A DNA stretch of 64,000 nt, from the NCBI GenBank assembly GCA_028554795.2, contig CM068827.1, positions 135,562,371 to 135,626,370 on the forward strand, written 5' to 3'. A program made the position numbers and the translations under genes. The notes under the pieces are model-generated. The model was not told where the DNA came from. It worked only from the letters and a program-made list of their open reading frames with translations, and searched no databases. Below, in pieces: positions 53,320-63,214 of this stretch. This DNA comes from Sinohyriopsis cumingii. Taxonomy: Eukaryota > Mollusca > Bivalvia > Unionida > Unionidae. Within the stretch, counting starts at the first letter, position 1. Each line of letters starts with the position of its first letter.

Positions 53320-53709
53320 ATGGCGTCAAACCAATTGGATAAGTTTCAATCATTGCAAGACGTACTTGACAATTTGGGCATGATAGAACAAATGCTCGTA
53401 GGACTAGTTGAAGACCACTATTCTTATAGTCCGCATAGAGTAAAAATGGAAATTAACAATTTAAGAAAAGCAAAGGAGAAGATTAGTGGTGTGATGAAGG
53501 AAATAAAGGAGGAGAAGGAGGATGAAGAGGAAAAGATAAGAATAAGAACATGGAACGAAAAAATTGAAAAAGAAGAAGAAAATGAGAAGAGGAAGAAAGA
53601 AGAGGAGGAAGAGAAGAAAGAAGAAGAGGAGGAGAAAAAAAAGAAAGAAAAGAAGAGAAAGAGTGTTGGAGATAAAATAAGAAGTTGGTGGAGGAAAAGA
53701 AAAAATTAG
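53320..53709 (+). CDS. Coiled-coil protein, Lys/Glu-rich, WWRK tail
   Basis: 129 residues. MASNQLDKFQSLQDVLDNLG, EDHYSYSPHRVKMEINNLRK, a long E/K helix, and the end VGDKIRSWWRKRKN. The upstream frame is open but without a promoter-consistent start; the ATG at 53320 fits the TATA box and the homologue at 62464-62844. A 5'-deleted copy is in both satellite terminal repeats (26496, 58918). The stop is 25 nt before a histone-like hairpin that lies inside the terminal repeat. Function unknown. Confidence 0.8.
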   Translation: MASNQLDKFQSLQDVLDNLGMIEQMLVGLVEDHYSYSPHRVKMEINNLRKAKEKISGVMKEIKEEKEDEEEKIRIRTWNEKIEKEEENEKRKKEEEEEKKEEEEEKKKKEKKRKSVGDKIRSWWRKRKN

Positions 53710-53728
53710 AAGCAGAAGAAGAAGACAA

Positions 53729-54022
53729 CCCAAAGGCCCTTTTCAGGGCCAGCCATATTTCTCGAAAAGAGATAGTCTTTGAATTGCCTACCCCTTTTTT
53801 AAAAAAAATTTTTTTTTAAAAAAATTTAAAAAAAAAAAAAATCCCATGTTCAATTTCCCTTGTCGCTAGAGTGACCCAGGGTTTTTTCCCATGTTAAATT
53901 CCCCTTGTCGCCAGAGTGACCCACGATTTTTCTCCATGTTAAATTTCCATTGTCGCTAGAGTGACCCAGGGGTCTCTGTAATGCTAATTCCCATTGTCGC
54001 TAGGGTGACCCCTTTCACTACT
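53729..54022 (-). repeat. Terminal inverted repeat, right, with four iterons
   Basis: Reverse complement of 33615-33911 with few differences. Begins inside the 3' hairpin of the last coiled-coil gene, so the hairpin and purine element are part of the terminal repeat. Confidence 0.93.
53735..53750 (+). terminator. Histone-like 3' stem-loop
   Basis: GGCCCTTTTCAGGGCC preceded by CCAAA, followed by AGCCATATTTCTC and GAAAAGAGAT (53764-53773). Confidence 0.8.
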
Positions 54023-54028
54023 CCCCAT
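54023..54028 (+). repeat. Target site duplication CCCCAT (right)
   Basis: Directly after the tip CCTTTCACTACT; identical to 33609-33614. Confidence 0.95.
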
Positions 54029-54326
54029 TGAGAAGGTCTTGGTTTAAAGGTGTCTAGAGATTTGTAGGCAACGTATTGTATGACTCTAATAAACTACCCT
54101 ACTTTGTTGACGTCATACAATGCTTGATCTAGTCCCATTTCGGTGTACATCTCAACGAGTGTCAGCGTCCCCCTCCTCCTCCTCAACCGCCTCAATTTCC
54201 TCTTCTGGTTCTGATACTAATTCTTTAGTTGAGGTAGATAGTTTCAAGTCCGCTGCTATGGTGTCTGTCGCTGTTATTGTTGTTGTGGTTGTTCTTTCAG
54301 CTGAGATTGCCTGCAGTGTCGGAGTG

Positions 54327-54338
54327 AGAAAAGAACGT
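54327..54338 (+). repeat. SINE target duplication (left)
   Basis: AGAAAAGAACGT, identical to 54587-54598. Confidence 0.85.
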
Positions 54339-54586
54339 TGTTGTTGTTGTAGTGTTTAACGCCATTTTTCAGCACGCGATAGGCTATACATGGCGGCCAG
54401 TATTAATGGTGGAGGAAGAACCCGGGAAAAACAAGGAAAGAACCACCGACCCACGAGAAGCTACTGGCAAGTTTTCTCACATACCCACATTAGCCGAATC
54501 CGAGACTCGAACCCACGCAGACAAAGGTGAGATGACAGTGATCCGTAACGGAGAGCGCTTTAGACCACTCGGCCACTCGGGGCCCC
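54339..54586 (-). mobile_element. tRNA-derived SINE
   Basis: Minus strand begins GGGGCCCCGAGTGGCCGAGT with an A-box-like TGGCCGAGTGG and, ~75 bp on, a B-box-like GGTTCGAGTCTC, as in a class II (Leu/Ser-like) tRNA head; it ends in a CAA-type tail near 54339. It is flanked by a 12-bp duplication AGAAAAGAACGT (54327-54338 and 54587-54598). The unoccupied sequence is visible at 3381-3396. It breaks the orphan gene. Confidence 0.85.
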
Positions 54587-54598
54587 AGAAAAGAACGT
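54587..54598 (+). repeat. SINE target duplication (right)
   Basis: AGAAAAGAACGT, identical to 54327-54338. Confidence 0.85.
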
Positions 54599-55104
54599 AG
54601 TGCCTCTGAAGATTACATTTGAGTTTGCCATACCGTTTGTCTAACATAATTGGCCCTTTGTTTTGCCACCACTCTTTCCGGGGCAGGTTGTTTGTTAGGT
54701 ATAGTCGGATGTTGACTAGATGTTATTTGTGTTCTCGAGGTGGGTGGAGTGCTAACTGGCTAGGTCTGCATTTCTTGCTCCCGCTACTGTTGTGTATATT
54801 TCTTCCCTCCACACCGAGTTCTGGGCCTAATTCTTTTAATTTCGTTGTAACCGAACTTACATTATCCATATTATCACCAACAAAAAAAACCGCACAAACC
54901 TAAAAGAAACACTCACTCACTTTTTTACAGAACATTACTATTTTTTTAAATTTTGATAAGCGACGGAAACGAAGGACTTAGAGTCGCACTTTCTAACCAA
55001 GATAAAGAAATCATGTGCTGATAGACTCACTTCTGTATTTTTTCTTCTAACTGACTAACATATCATAGGCAATGGAATGTTATTTCTTTTCGAGAGCATG
55101 GGGT

Positions 55105-55203
55105 AGCCCTGAATTTTTTTTTTTTTGAACTTGAAGCTATGGCGGTCGCTTAGGTTATAAGATGGCGACCTTATCCTGTGAGAAAGCCTGTCGTCAGAGG
55201 AGG
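55105..55203. pseudogene. Degenerate hairpin and inverted scrap of the coiled-coil gene
   Basis: On the minus strand AGGGCTACCCCAT and the purine element remain at 55080-55115 but the 5' stem is replaced by a poly-A/T run. Just beyond, 55163-55200 carries a piece of the coiled-coil gene end in reversed orientation compared with 3958-4000, a fold-back scar that passes into the long terminal repeat. Confidence 0.55.
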
Positions 55204-55320
55204 TCGAGAAAAGAGAATAAACAAAAACAAGACGAAACAGAGAAGAGGGATTCAGAAGAAGAAGAAATTGAAGATGATGAAGAACTTGTGCCAGTAAAGA
55301 CATGGAAATGGAAAAATTGA
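55204..55320 (+). pseudogene. Zinc-knuckle gene C-terminal fragment (in right terminal repeat)
   Basis: Contains the ETEKRDSEEEEIEDDEELVP and TWKWKN end with stop at 55318-55320, copied from the left terminal repeat (30224). No start of its own. Confidence 0.65.
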
Positions 55321-55969
55321 CAATGTGAGCCGATGCGTTGGCCCTGATGTGAAATTTCATACTACCTTCTAAAAGAGAATAGACCAGAAAGAACACGTAA
55401 GTGTCTCTTGGTCTTGACATTGTATAATAAGGATGGCGTGTTTTGTTTTCTACTCACACTTTATGAAATTGTGCCCTTTCACCTATCTCTATCCCTCTGG
55501 ATCATGTTTTAGTTAGAATTGAAATGGAAGGATGTTTTCCTTCACGCACGCTCTTTAGGCATGCAAGTCGGTAAACAATAGTCAGTCTATTCCTCCATTA
55601 TTTTGTGTGATGTTTCCTAAATCACACACTGATGCCATAAAATAACGGGTTAAATGGGTTTTGTAGTGTTGGGAGTGGGGGTGGGTGGGGTGTAGGTGTT
55701 TGGCAGAGTTGGTCATTGCAGGTGAGGGCTTAGGTGCTTTCAAAAAGCTTTTACTTCTTCACTCTGTGTTGATAGTATATTTGGAGTTTGTATGCGTTCG
55801 CGTACGTTTGTGTGGATAGTTTATTTGGGGTTTGTATCATCTCCCTTCTGTGTTGATAGTATATTTGGGGTTTGTATGCGTTCGCGTACGTTTGTGTGGA
55901 TAGTTTATTTGGGGTTTGTATCATCTCCCTTCTGTGTTGATAGTATATTTGGGGTTTGTTTTTTCCTCT

Positions 55970-56555
55970 TCCCTCTGTATGTGTATGTGTGTATGTGTGT
56001 GTGTGCGTGTGTGTGTGTGTGTGTGTGCGTATGTCTGCGCGCGTACGTTGTGTGGGTGTGTGTATTGGTCTCTGTTTATCCGTATAAAACTCACTTTATC
56101 CCTATCAGATACACTCTACCTACCTGCAGTAGCGTGCATTCAGGTCAGCCACTTGCAACACTGTTGATATTTATCCCTAGTGTTCAGTACAGTGACGTCA
56201 CTGACGCTGGAAATTTCGAGACTATAAATATCGACTTGGGGATTTCCACATTTTGTAGCTATACATATATACTAGAATTCATAAACAGGAACGTCACTCA
56301 AGCTGAGGCTATAAAAAGACAGTGGGATTTTCCAAAGGAAAAACCCACAAGTTGGAGCTATAAATAGATAGTGGGATTTCATAGGAATTTCAGCTGATTA
56401 TAGATACATAGGTATTTATCCACGATCGTCACAGAAGTTGATATTGTAAGTAGTTACTAATTTTATCTATTTTATAGTGTGTGTGTTTATGTGTGTGTGT
56501 GTGTGTGTGAGTATGTCTGCGCGCGTACGTTGTGTGTTTCTGTGTGTGTGTGTGT

Positions 56556-56604
<49 letters not shown>

Positions 56605-56636
56605 TATGTCGGCGCGCGTACGTTGTGTGTGTATTT

Positions 56637-56668
<32 letters not shown>

Positions 56669-57189
56669 CTGCGCGCGTACGTTGTGTGTGTCTATTGGTC
56701 TCTGTTTGTCCGTATAAAACTCACTTTATCCCTATCAGATACACTCTACCTACCTACCTACAGTAGCGCGTATTCAGGTCAGCCACTTGCAACACTGTTG
56801 ATATTTATCCCTAGTGTTCAGTACAGTGACGTCACTGACGCTGGAAATTTCGAGACTATAAATATCGACTTGGGAATTTCCACATTTTGTAGCTATACAT
56901 ATATACTAGAATTCATAAACAGGAACGTCACTCAAGCTGAGGCTATAAAAAGACAGTGGGATTTTCCAAAGGAAAAACCCACAAGTTGGAGCTATAAATA
57001 GATAGTGGGATTTCATAGGAATTTCAGCTGATTATAGATACATAGGTATTTATCCACGATCGTCACAGAAGTTGATATTGTAAGTAGTTACTAATTTTAT
57101 CTATTTTATAGTGTGTGTGTTTATGTGTGTGTGTGTGTGTGAGTATGTCTGCGCGCGTACGTTGTGTGTTTCTCTGTGTGTGTGTGTGA

Positions 57190-57226
<37 letters not shown>

Positions 57227-58423
57227 TATGTCGGCGCGCGTACGTTGTGTGTGTGTTTGTGTGTTTGTGTGTGTGTGTGTGTGTGTCTGCGCGCGTACGT
57301 TGTGTGTGTCTATTGGTCTCTGTTTGTCCGTATAAAACTCACTTTATCCCTATCAGATACACTCTACCTACCTACCTACAGTAGCGCGTATTCAGGTCAG
57401 CCACTTGCAACACTGTTGATATTTATCCCTAGTGTTCAGTACAGTGACGTCACTGACGCTGGAAATTTCGAGACTATAAATATCGACTTGGGGATTTCCA
57501 CATTTTGTAGCTATACATATATACTAGAATTCATAAACAGGAACGTCACTCAAGCTGAGGCTATAAAAAGACAGTGGGATTTTCCAAAGGAAAAACCCAC
57601 AAGTTGGAGCTATAAATAGATAGTGGGATTTCATAGGAATTTCAGCTGATTATAGATACATAGGTATTTATCCACGATCGTCACAGAAGTTGATATTGTA
57701 AGTAGTTACTAATTTTATCTATTTTATAGTGTGTGTGTTTATGTGTGTGTGTGTGTGTGAGTATGTCTGCGCGCGTACGTTGTGTGTTTCTGTGTGTGTG
57801 TGTGTGTGTGAGTATGTGTGTGTGTGTGTGTGTGAGTATGTCGGCGCGCGTACGTTGTGTGTGTGTTTGTGTGTTTGTGTGTGTGTGTGTGTGTGTCTGC
57901 GCGCGTACGTTGTGTGTGTCTATTGGTCTCTGTTTGTCCGTATAAAACTCACTTTATCCCTATCAGATACACTCTACCTACCTACCTACAGTAGCGCGTA
58001 TTCAGGTCAGCCACTTGCAACACTGTTGATATTTATCCCTAGTGTTCAGTACAGTGACGTCACTGACGCTGGAAATTTCGAGACTATAAATATCGACTTG
58101 GGGATTTCCACATTTTGTAGCTATACATATATACTAGAATTCATAAACAGGAACGTCACTCAAGCTGAGGCTATAAAAAGACAGTGGGATTTTCCAAAGG
58201 AAAAACCCACAAGTTGGAGCTATAAATAGATAGTGGGATTTCATAGGAATTTCAGCTGATTATAGATACATAGGTATTTATCCACGATCGTCACAGAAGT
58301 TGATATTGTAAGTAGTTACTAATTTTATCTATTTTATAGTGTGTGTGTTTATGTGTGTGTGTGTGTGTGTGAGTATGTCTGCGCGCGTACGTTGTGTGTT
58401 TCTGTGTGTGTGTGTGTGTGTGA

Positions 58424-58460
<37 letters not shown>

Positions 58461-58479
58461 TATGTCGGCGCGCGTAAGT

Positions 58480-58518
<39 letters not shown>

Positions 58519-58917
58519 CTGCGCGCGTACGTTGTGTGTGTCTATTGGTCTCTGTTTGTCCGTATAAAACTCACTTTATCCCTATCAGATACACTCTACC
58601 TACCTACCTACAGTAGCGCGTATTCAGGTCAGCCACTTGCAACACTGTTGATATTTATCCCTAGTGTTCAGTACAGTGACGTCACTGACGCTGGAAATTT
58701 CGAGACTATAAATATCGACTTGGGGATTTCCACATTTTGTAGCTATACATATATACTAGAATTCATAAACAGGAACGTCACTCAAGCTGAGGCTATAAAA
58801 AGACAGTGGGATTTTCCAAAGGAAAAACCCACAAGTTGGAGCTATAAATAGATAGTGGGATTTCATAGGAATTTCAGCTGATTATAGATACATAGGTATT
58901 TATCCACAATCGTCACA
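55970..58917 (+). repeat. Five tandem ~610-bp units with GT tracts (right array)
   Basis: Mirror of 26640-29570. TGACGTCA cores lie near 56192, 56828, 57446, 58056 and 58678. Each unit holds TATAAA-type boxes (e.g. GACTATAAATATCG, GGCTATAAAAAG, AGCTATAAATAG) and CGCGCGTACGTTGTG tracts. No convincing gene. Confidence 0.9.
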
Positions 58918-59051
58918 AAATGGAACGAAAAAATTGAAAAAGAAGAAGAAAATGAGAAGAGGAAGAAAGAAGAGGAGGAGAGGAAAAAAAGAAAGGGAAG
59001 AAGAGTGTAGGAGATAAAATAAGAACTTGGTGGAGAAAAAGAAGAAATTAG
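58918..59051 (+). pseudogene. C-terminal fragment of coiled-coil gene (53320 family)
   Basis: Starts abruptly with TGGAACGAAAAAATTG after the ~610-bp unit and continues to TAG at 59049-59051. It carries the WNEKIEKEEE helix and the WWRK end. Homologous to 53548-53709; it has no own start. Confidence 0.75.
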
Positions 59052-59070
59052 AAGAAGAAGAAAACCCAAA

Positions 59071-59086
59071 GGCCCTTTTCAGGGCC
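59071..59086 (+). terminator. Histone-like 3' stem-loop
   Basis: GGCCCTTTTCAGGGCC, then AGCCATATTTCTC and GAAAAGAGAT. Kept intact although the gene in front is truncated. Confidence 0.75.
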
Positions 59087-59356
59087 AGCCATATTTCTCG
59101 AAAAGAGATAGTCTTTGAATTGCCTACCCCTTTTTTTAAAAAAATTTTTTTAAAAAAAAATTTAAAAAAAAAAAAATCCCATGTTAAATTTCCCTTGTCG
59201 CTAGAGTGACCCAGGGTTTTTTCCCATGTTAATTCCCCTTGTCGCTAGAGTGACCCACGATTTTTCTCCATGTTAAATTTCCATTGTCGCTAGAGTGACC
59301 CAGGGGTCTCTGTAATGCTAATTCCCATTGTCGCTAGGGTGACCCCTTTCACTACT

Positions 59357-59362
59357 GAAGAC
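59357..59362 (+). repeat. Target site duplication GAAGAC (right)
   Basis: Immediately follows the right tip ending CACTACT; identical to 26184-26189. Confidence 0.9.
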
Positions 59363-60688
59363 ACATTAAGTTTTATTTCACTTCCAATAATACTGACTTA
59401 AATGTCCATTTACAACATAGCTTTTAAAATTGCAATTACGTGCAACTGCGTCAATATTACACGCCCTGTTTCGTTTATATTCATTGTTTTAAGTCCGCAT
59501 CGGTTGTTCTCGGAATTAACTAAGTATAATTTATTACATGCTGATGTTGGATCCGTTACGTCTGAAAGGGATTGGTAAATGTTTTGGAAAATAGGATGCT
59601 GTCTGATAACTTGTCAAAAAAGATGTGCTCGCTACAACAACAAAAAAAATAGACAAATTACTTAATTTAATAATGAAACAAAGACTTTCTGAAAAAATCG
59701 CACATTCATCATTCCCGGTGTGAATCGTTCTTCCATGACTGTTTGTAAAAGTAGAACCTGTTCACGGACTCACAAAATATTCAATCTGAACCCTCACTGT
59801 TAAAACAATTCAAGATGTCGGAATCGCTCACTTTCGTTTTCGTCCTCGTCTACAATTTGTTGATTATCCATTTGACTGAAGACAAGTAAGCGTTAACAGC
59901 GTACTTGTTGATATCTTCGTTGAATTCGTCATTATTGTCATCGTAGTCACTGAACTACCACTACCACGCCGTCACCATTGTACTACTTGATGGCGACGTT
60001 GTGGTAGTTTTATTACGATTGACGTTGTAGACGTTGTTAGTTGCACTAATATTATCTTACAAAATACGTATCTAATTTTCATCATTATCTCTATAACATT
60101 CACAGCCACAGCGAACACATCATCAACAAATTCAGTAGCAACGAACATTAACAATTATTAGAAACTATGGACATTTTAGTAACAAATGCCTCACTTATAT
60201 TTGCTGTTGGCTTGATATGTCATAATAAAATAGTTAAGTGGGATTTTCGAGAAAAGAAGAAACGATTTCAAAATAATATTGGGTAAATCCTGTCTCTTCT
60301 CCATACTGTCATTATTTTATAAAATATAGTTTTAAATTTTCGGGAATATTGATATCCGTCCAGTCATCTGACCGATATCACAAGTCCTTCGAATCTGCTG
60401 GGTAGAAATTCATATAATTTGTGTTTTTTTTTTTTAAATATATCTTTCACACGTGGTATTTATCGTCGCGAGTTGTGCCATCTAATAGTGTGCTGCCCAA
60501 GATATGTCAATTAAAAATCAGTTATCAACACTCTCTGGTGATAGGTATGAATAAAGGGGTGAGGTATGGTGGTGCGGCTGGTTAGGAATTAGAATATGTA
60601 GTAGAAATGCATGGAGACTTATAATTGCAAGTTAGTGCCGTTGCTCTACGTATTTTTTCTTTCTTTCTTGATCTTCTATTTTTACTAC

Positions 60689-60736
<48 letters not shown>

Positions 60737-61555
60737 AACGAATCTGGGGTGATTCGTGCCATTGCTGGCACTACTGTATAAGGTCTCACTGGACAGTTTA
60801 TCTGGTGAATTTTCATCCGACGATGACCAATTACAGAAAAATGAGAATAATTTTACACTGAAGATACAAATAAAAACAAACTAATGATTTTTGTAGAAAG
60901 CATACATGTGAGATTTTGACTGCAGTAATCAGGTTAATTCCTGATGCAACTGGTGGGTTTTATACTGAACCAACACTGCCACCAACCCCTAAATTTTACA
61001 TTCATTTTTGACAAGAAATAGCTATTTTGAATATTTTTCTGTGACAAGGCAGCTAAAAGAATCAGTATGTGCCTTATGCATGAATAAAGTTCACTAGTAC
61101 TATAACAAATTAGCATACTTTTCATCACCCCTCAACCATCTAGATTTTTAGATATTTACCTCTGTAGCAGACACACATAAATACGTAAGCCAAGTCGACA
61201 GCTCATTTGCAGCCCAAGTTACGCATTTGATCTCCAATGCAAATCTAACTGTGACAGGCAGTCACCAACAAGCCAACCTATTTCCAAGCCTAACTCAAAG
61301 TAAATCTGAACCACATTATAGATTTAGCTTATGTGTGAATTTATAAATGCTAGGCTTGTGATAATTAGGTTCATGCCTTCTTCCTTAAAAATTGGGGGGG
61401 GGGGGTGTCAAAATACGAAACTATCCAGTGAGACCTAAGAGGCGAAGATTAGTCGGGGCCATGTGGAATACATGAACCATATCAAAGCAATTACAGATCC
61501 GTAAGATGCTGTGCCATATGCTACTGAACTCAAAGGTATTCAGTTAAGGCCTTTA
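59363..61555. other. Host DNA right of the nested satellite
   Basis: AT-rich, with an (ATT)n microsatellite at 60686-60736 and a G10 run near 61391. No open frame with coding character; no gene recognised. Confidence 0.5.
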
Positions 61556-61584
61556 TTTGTTTGATATGTGTGCGCGTGCAAGCG

Positions 61585-61676
61585 TTTATCTATCTATCTC
61601 TCTGTCTGTCTTTCGGTCTGTCTGTATGTCCGTCCGTCCATCCATCCATCCATCCATCCATCCATCCATCCATCTG

Positions 61677-61710
<34 letters not shown>

Positions 61711-61712
61711 AC
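61585..61712 (+). repeat. Compound (TCTA/TCTG)n (TCCA)n (TCTA)n microsatellite
   Basis: Successive four-base repeats; the open frames here (Ser/Ile-rich) are repeat artefacts. Confidence 0.95.
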
Positions 61713-61793
61713 ATTATTTTCACAACAGGATTTAATTTTGTTCACTTTCACCATATGGTAACGACACTTATTACATGATTCCAGTGCGATTTG

Positions 61794-61796
<3 letters not shown>

Positions 61797-61853
<57 letters not shown>

Positions 61854-62169
61854 GACTTTGTATAGTGCCTAGTCTTTAGAAGTGCTAAGCGCTTTACAAC
61901 ATTAGACAACACCTATAAGATAGAAAAACATATAATGTTATGATTACAAAACCAAACACCATGAAATTAGAAAACATTAAAAAACATGCTGAGAATATTT
62001 AAGGTAGGAAACATTATTAGGTCTTTCAGTTTGTTCTTGCAGTCGAAATAAGTGAGATTTGAGAGTCCTCTTGAATGTGATCACTGTGTCTTTGTGTCTA
62101 AGTTCAGTGGGCAATTCATTCCACGTTGCTGGGCCCTGGTATGCAAAAGAACTCTGTCCATATGACTTT
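61797..62169 (-). mobile_element. LINE 3' end (L2/CR1-like), interrupted by third element
   Basis: (AAT)n at 61797-61850, then GAGGACTTTGTATAGTGCC, and on the minus strand the ORF end YGQSSFAYQGPATWNELPTE and FKRTLKSHLFRLQEQ. Same family as 13330-15240. The third element begins at 62170 within its coding part: 62100-62169 aligns with reverse-complemented ~14867-14935. Confidence 0.85.
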
Positions 62170-62450
62170 AGTAGTGAAGTGGGATACCCTACGGACAATG
62201 GAAATTCCAGTCAAAACACCCCTGGGACACTCTACGGACAATGGAAATTTAACATGGCGAAAAATCGTGGGACAATCTACGGACAAGGGGAATTTAACAT
62301 GGGAATAAATCGTGGGACAATCTACGGACAAGGGGAATTTAACATGGGATTTTTTTTTAAAAATTTTAAAAAAAATTTTTTAAAAAAGGGGTAGGCAATT
62401 CAAAGACTATCTCTTTTCGAGAAATATGGCTGGCCCTGAAAAGGGCCTTT
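62170..62450 (+). repeat. Variant terminal inverted repeat (CTACGGACAA core)
   Basis: Four ~45-bp units of the form GGGACAATCTACGGACAA, GGGGAATTTAACATGGG, AATAAATCGT. The A/T block, GGGGTAGGCAATTCAAAGAC and hairpin follow exactly as in 33615-33911, so only the iteron cores differ. Confidence 0.8.
62432..62447 (-). terminator. Histone-like 3' stem-loop
   Basis: Minus strand GGCCCTTTTCAGGGCC with AGCCATATTTCTC and GAAAAGAGAT after it; 16 nt past the stop of the 62464 gene. Confidence 0.75.
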
Positions 62451-62463
62451 GGGTTTTCTTCTT

Positions 62464-62844
62464 CTAATTTCTTCTTTTCCTCCACCAAGTTCTTATTTTA
62501 TCTCCTACACTCTTCTTCTCTTTCTTTTTTTTCTTCTCCTCTTCTTTCTTCTCTTCCTCCTCTTCTTTCTTCTTCTTTTCATTTTCTTCTTCTTTTTCAA
62601 TTTTTTCGTTCCAATTGCGTATTCTTATTCTTTCCTCTTCATCCTCCTTCTCCTCCTTGATCTCTTTCATGACACCACTAATTTTGTCCTTTGCTTTCCT
62701 TAAGTTATTAATTTCCATCTTCACACGATGGGGACTATAGGAATAATGGTCTTCAACCAGTCTTAATAGCATCTGTTCCATTATTCCTAAGTTGTCTAAA
62801 ACGTCTTGCAAGGTTTGTAATTTGTCCATTTGGTTTGACGCCAT
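62464..62844 (-). CDS. Coiled-coil protein, WWRK tail (third element)
   Basis: 126 residues, about 85-90% identical by eye to the 53320 protein: MASNQMDKLQTLQDVLDNLG, EDHYSYSPHRVKMEINNLRK, an E/K helix, VGDKIRTWWRKRRN. Substitutions are mostly conservative, and the frame is intact despite many small length changes in the helix, which suggests a functional gene. TATA-like box at 62894-62900; promoter blocks at 62913 and 62982. Confidence 0.82.
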   Translation of the reverse strand: MASNQMDKLQTLQDVLDNLGIMEQMLLRLVEDHYSYSPHRVKMEINNLRKAKDKISGVMKEIKEEKEDEEERIRIRNWNEKIEKEEENEKKKKEEEEEKKEEEKKKKKEKKSVGDKIRTWWRKRRN

Positions 62845-62893
62845 CTTCTTTGTATTCTTTGCAGAATGGTTTGAACAACTAATACTGTGGGTT

Positions 62894-62997
62894 CTTATAC
62901 GAAAAGCGCGAACGTGAAGGAAAACATCCCCCTAAAACATAAAATGGATCTTACCTAGATGATGACCAAACATCGCGCGGACGTGAAGGAAAACATC
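62894..62997 (-). promoter_or_regulatory. Two shared promoter blocks and TATA-like box (62844 gene)
   Basis: On the minus strand GATGTTTTCCTTCACG at 62982-62997 and 62913-62928, then GTATAAG at 62894-62900. Confidence 0.65.
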
Positions 62998-63214
62998 CCC
63001 CTACTTTCTCATTTCATATAATATAACCCTAACTATACTCTCCACATTTGCTAAAAAACCCATAATCTACTATTCACACTAACATACCTGAGCTCTTACA
63101 AACACACAAACACATACACTTCCACTATTAATAAAGAGTTAGTGTTTATTTTCACACTACTCTACCTACTCACATTGGCAAATTAATAGTTATTTCTTTT
63201 CTAGACTATTGGGT

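Larger units (their letters stand above)
33615..54022 (+). mobile_element. Complete autonomous Polinton/adintovirus
   Basis: About 20.4 kb bounded by inverted repeats of about 295 bp and perfect 6-bp duplications CCCCAT (33609-33614 and 54023-54028); the unoccupied site is visible at 3075-3085 as CTAATCCCCATTGAGAAGG. It encodes PolB, DD35E integrase with chromodomain, packaging ATPase, adenain-type protease, major and minor capsid proteins and further virion candidates, nearly all intact. By known criteria this is a full Polinton/adintovirus gene set. Intact frames and a clean duplication suggest recent insertion. Confidence 0.97.
54029..54869 (-). pseudogene. Orphan satellite gene, N-terminal half (with SINE insertion)
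   Basis: Minus strand from the ATG at 54869 (MDNVSS-like) runs through the Gln/Thr-rich and acidic parts to the break at 54023-54028. A 248-bp SINE with a 12-bp duplication interrupts it at 54339-54586. Compare the uninterrupted relic at 4978-5748. Confidence 0.7.
26190..59356. mobile_element. Satellite Polinton-family element carrying a nested autonomous element
   Basis: Both ends begin with the inverted tip AGTAGTGAAAGGGGTCACC and are flanked by identical 6-bp GAAGAC (26184-26189 and 59357-59362), the duplication size typical of Polinton integration. Removing the inner element and one CCCCAT leaves about 12.75 kb. The element has ~4.15-kb terminal inverted repeats, a zinc-knuckle relic, an intact two-helix membrane protein gene, an orphan gene split by the inner element, and a coiled-coil relic. 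It lacks polymerase, integrase, protease and capsid genes, so mobility would need proteins from a relative. Confidence 0.9.
55204..59356 (-). repeat. Long terminal inverted repeat, right (satellite)
   Basis: Mirror of 26190-30341 with near identity; only small differences in GT tract length and single bases were noticed. Its inner end coincides with a small fold-back at 55160-55203, where a piece of the coiled-coil gene is inverted. Confidence 0.9.

Noticed and set aside
54350-54590. Functional tRNA gene
   Set aside because: A and B box spacing is long and the fold is not a complete tRNA; the tail and the 12-bp duplication show a SINE.
57081-57110. Intron-like GTAAGT, TACTAAT and TTTTATAG in each ~610-bp unit
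   Set aside because: Total length of about 32 nt and only ~12 nt from donor to branch site are too short for a spliceosomal intron.
55792-58851. Near-identical 147-191-codon open frames in each ~610-bp unit (and mirror copies at 26695-29752)
   Set aside because: They begin in GT repeat, and the units are nearly identical copies, so shared openness is not independent evidence. Composition is not protein-like before the last ~100 codons; no expression signal is tied to the frame.
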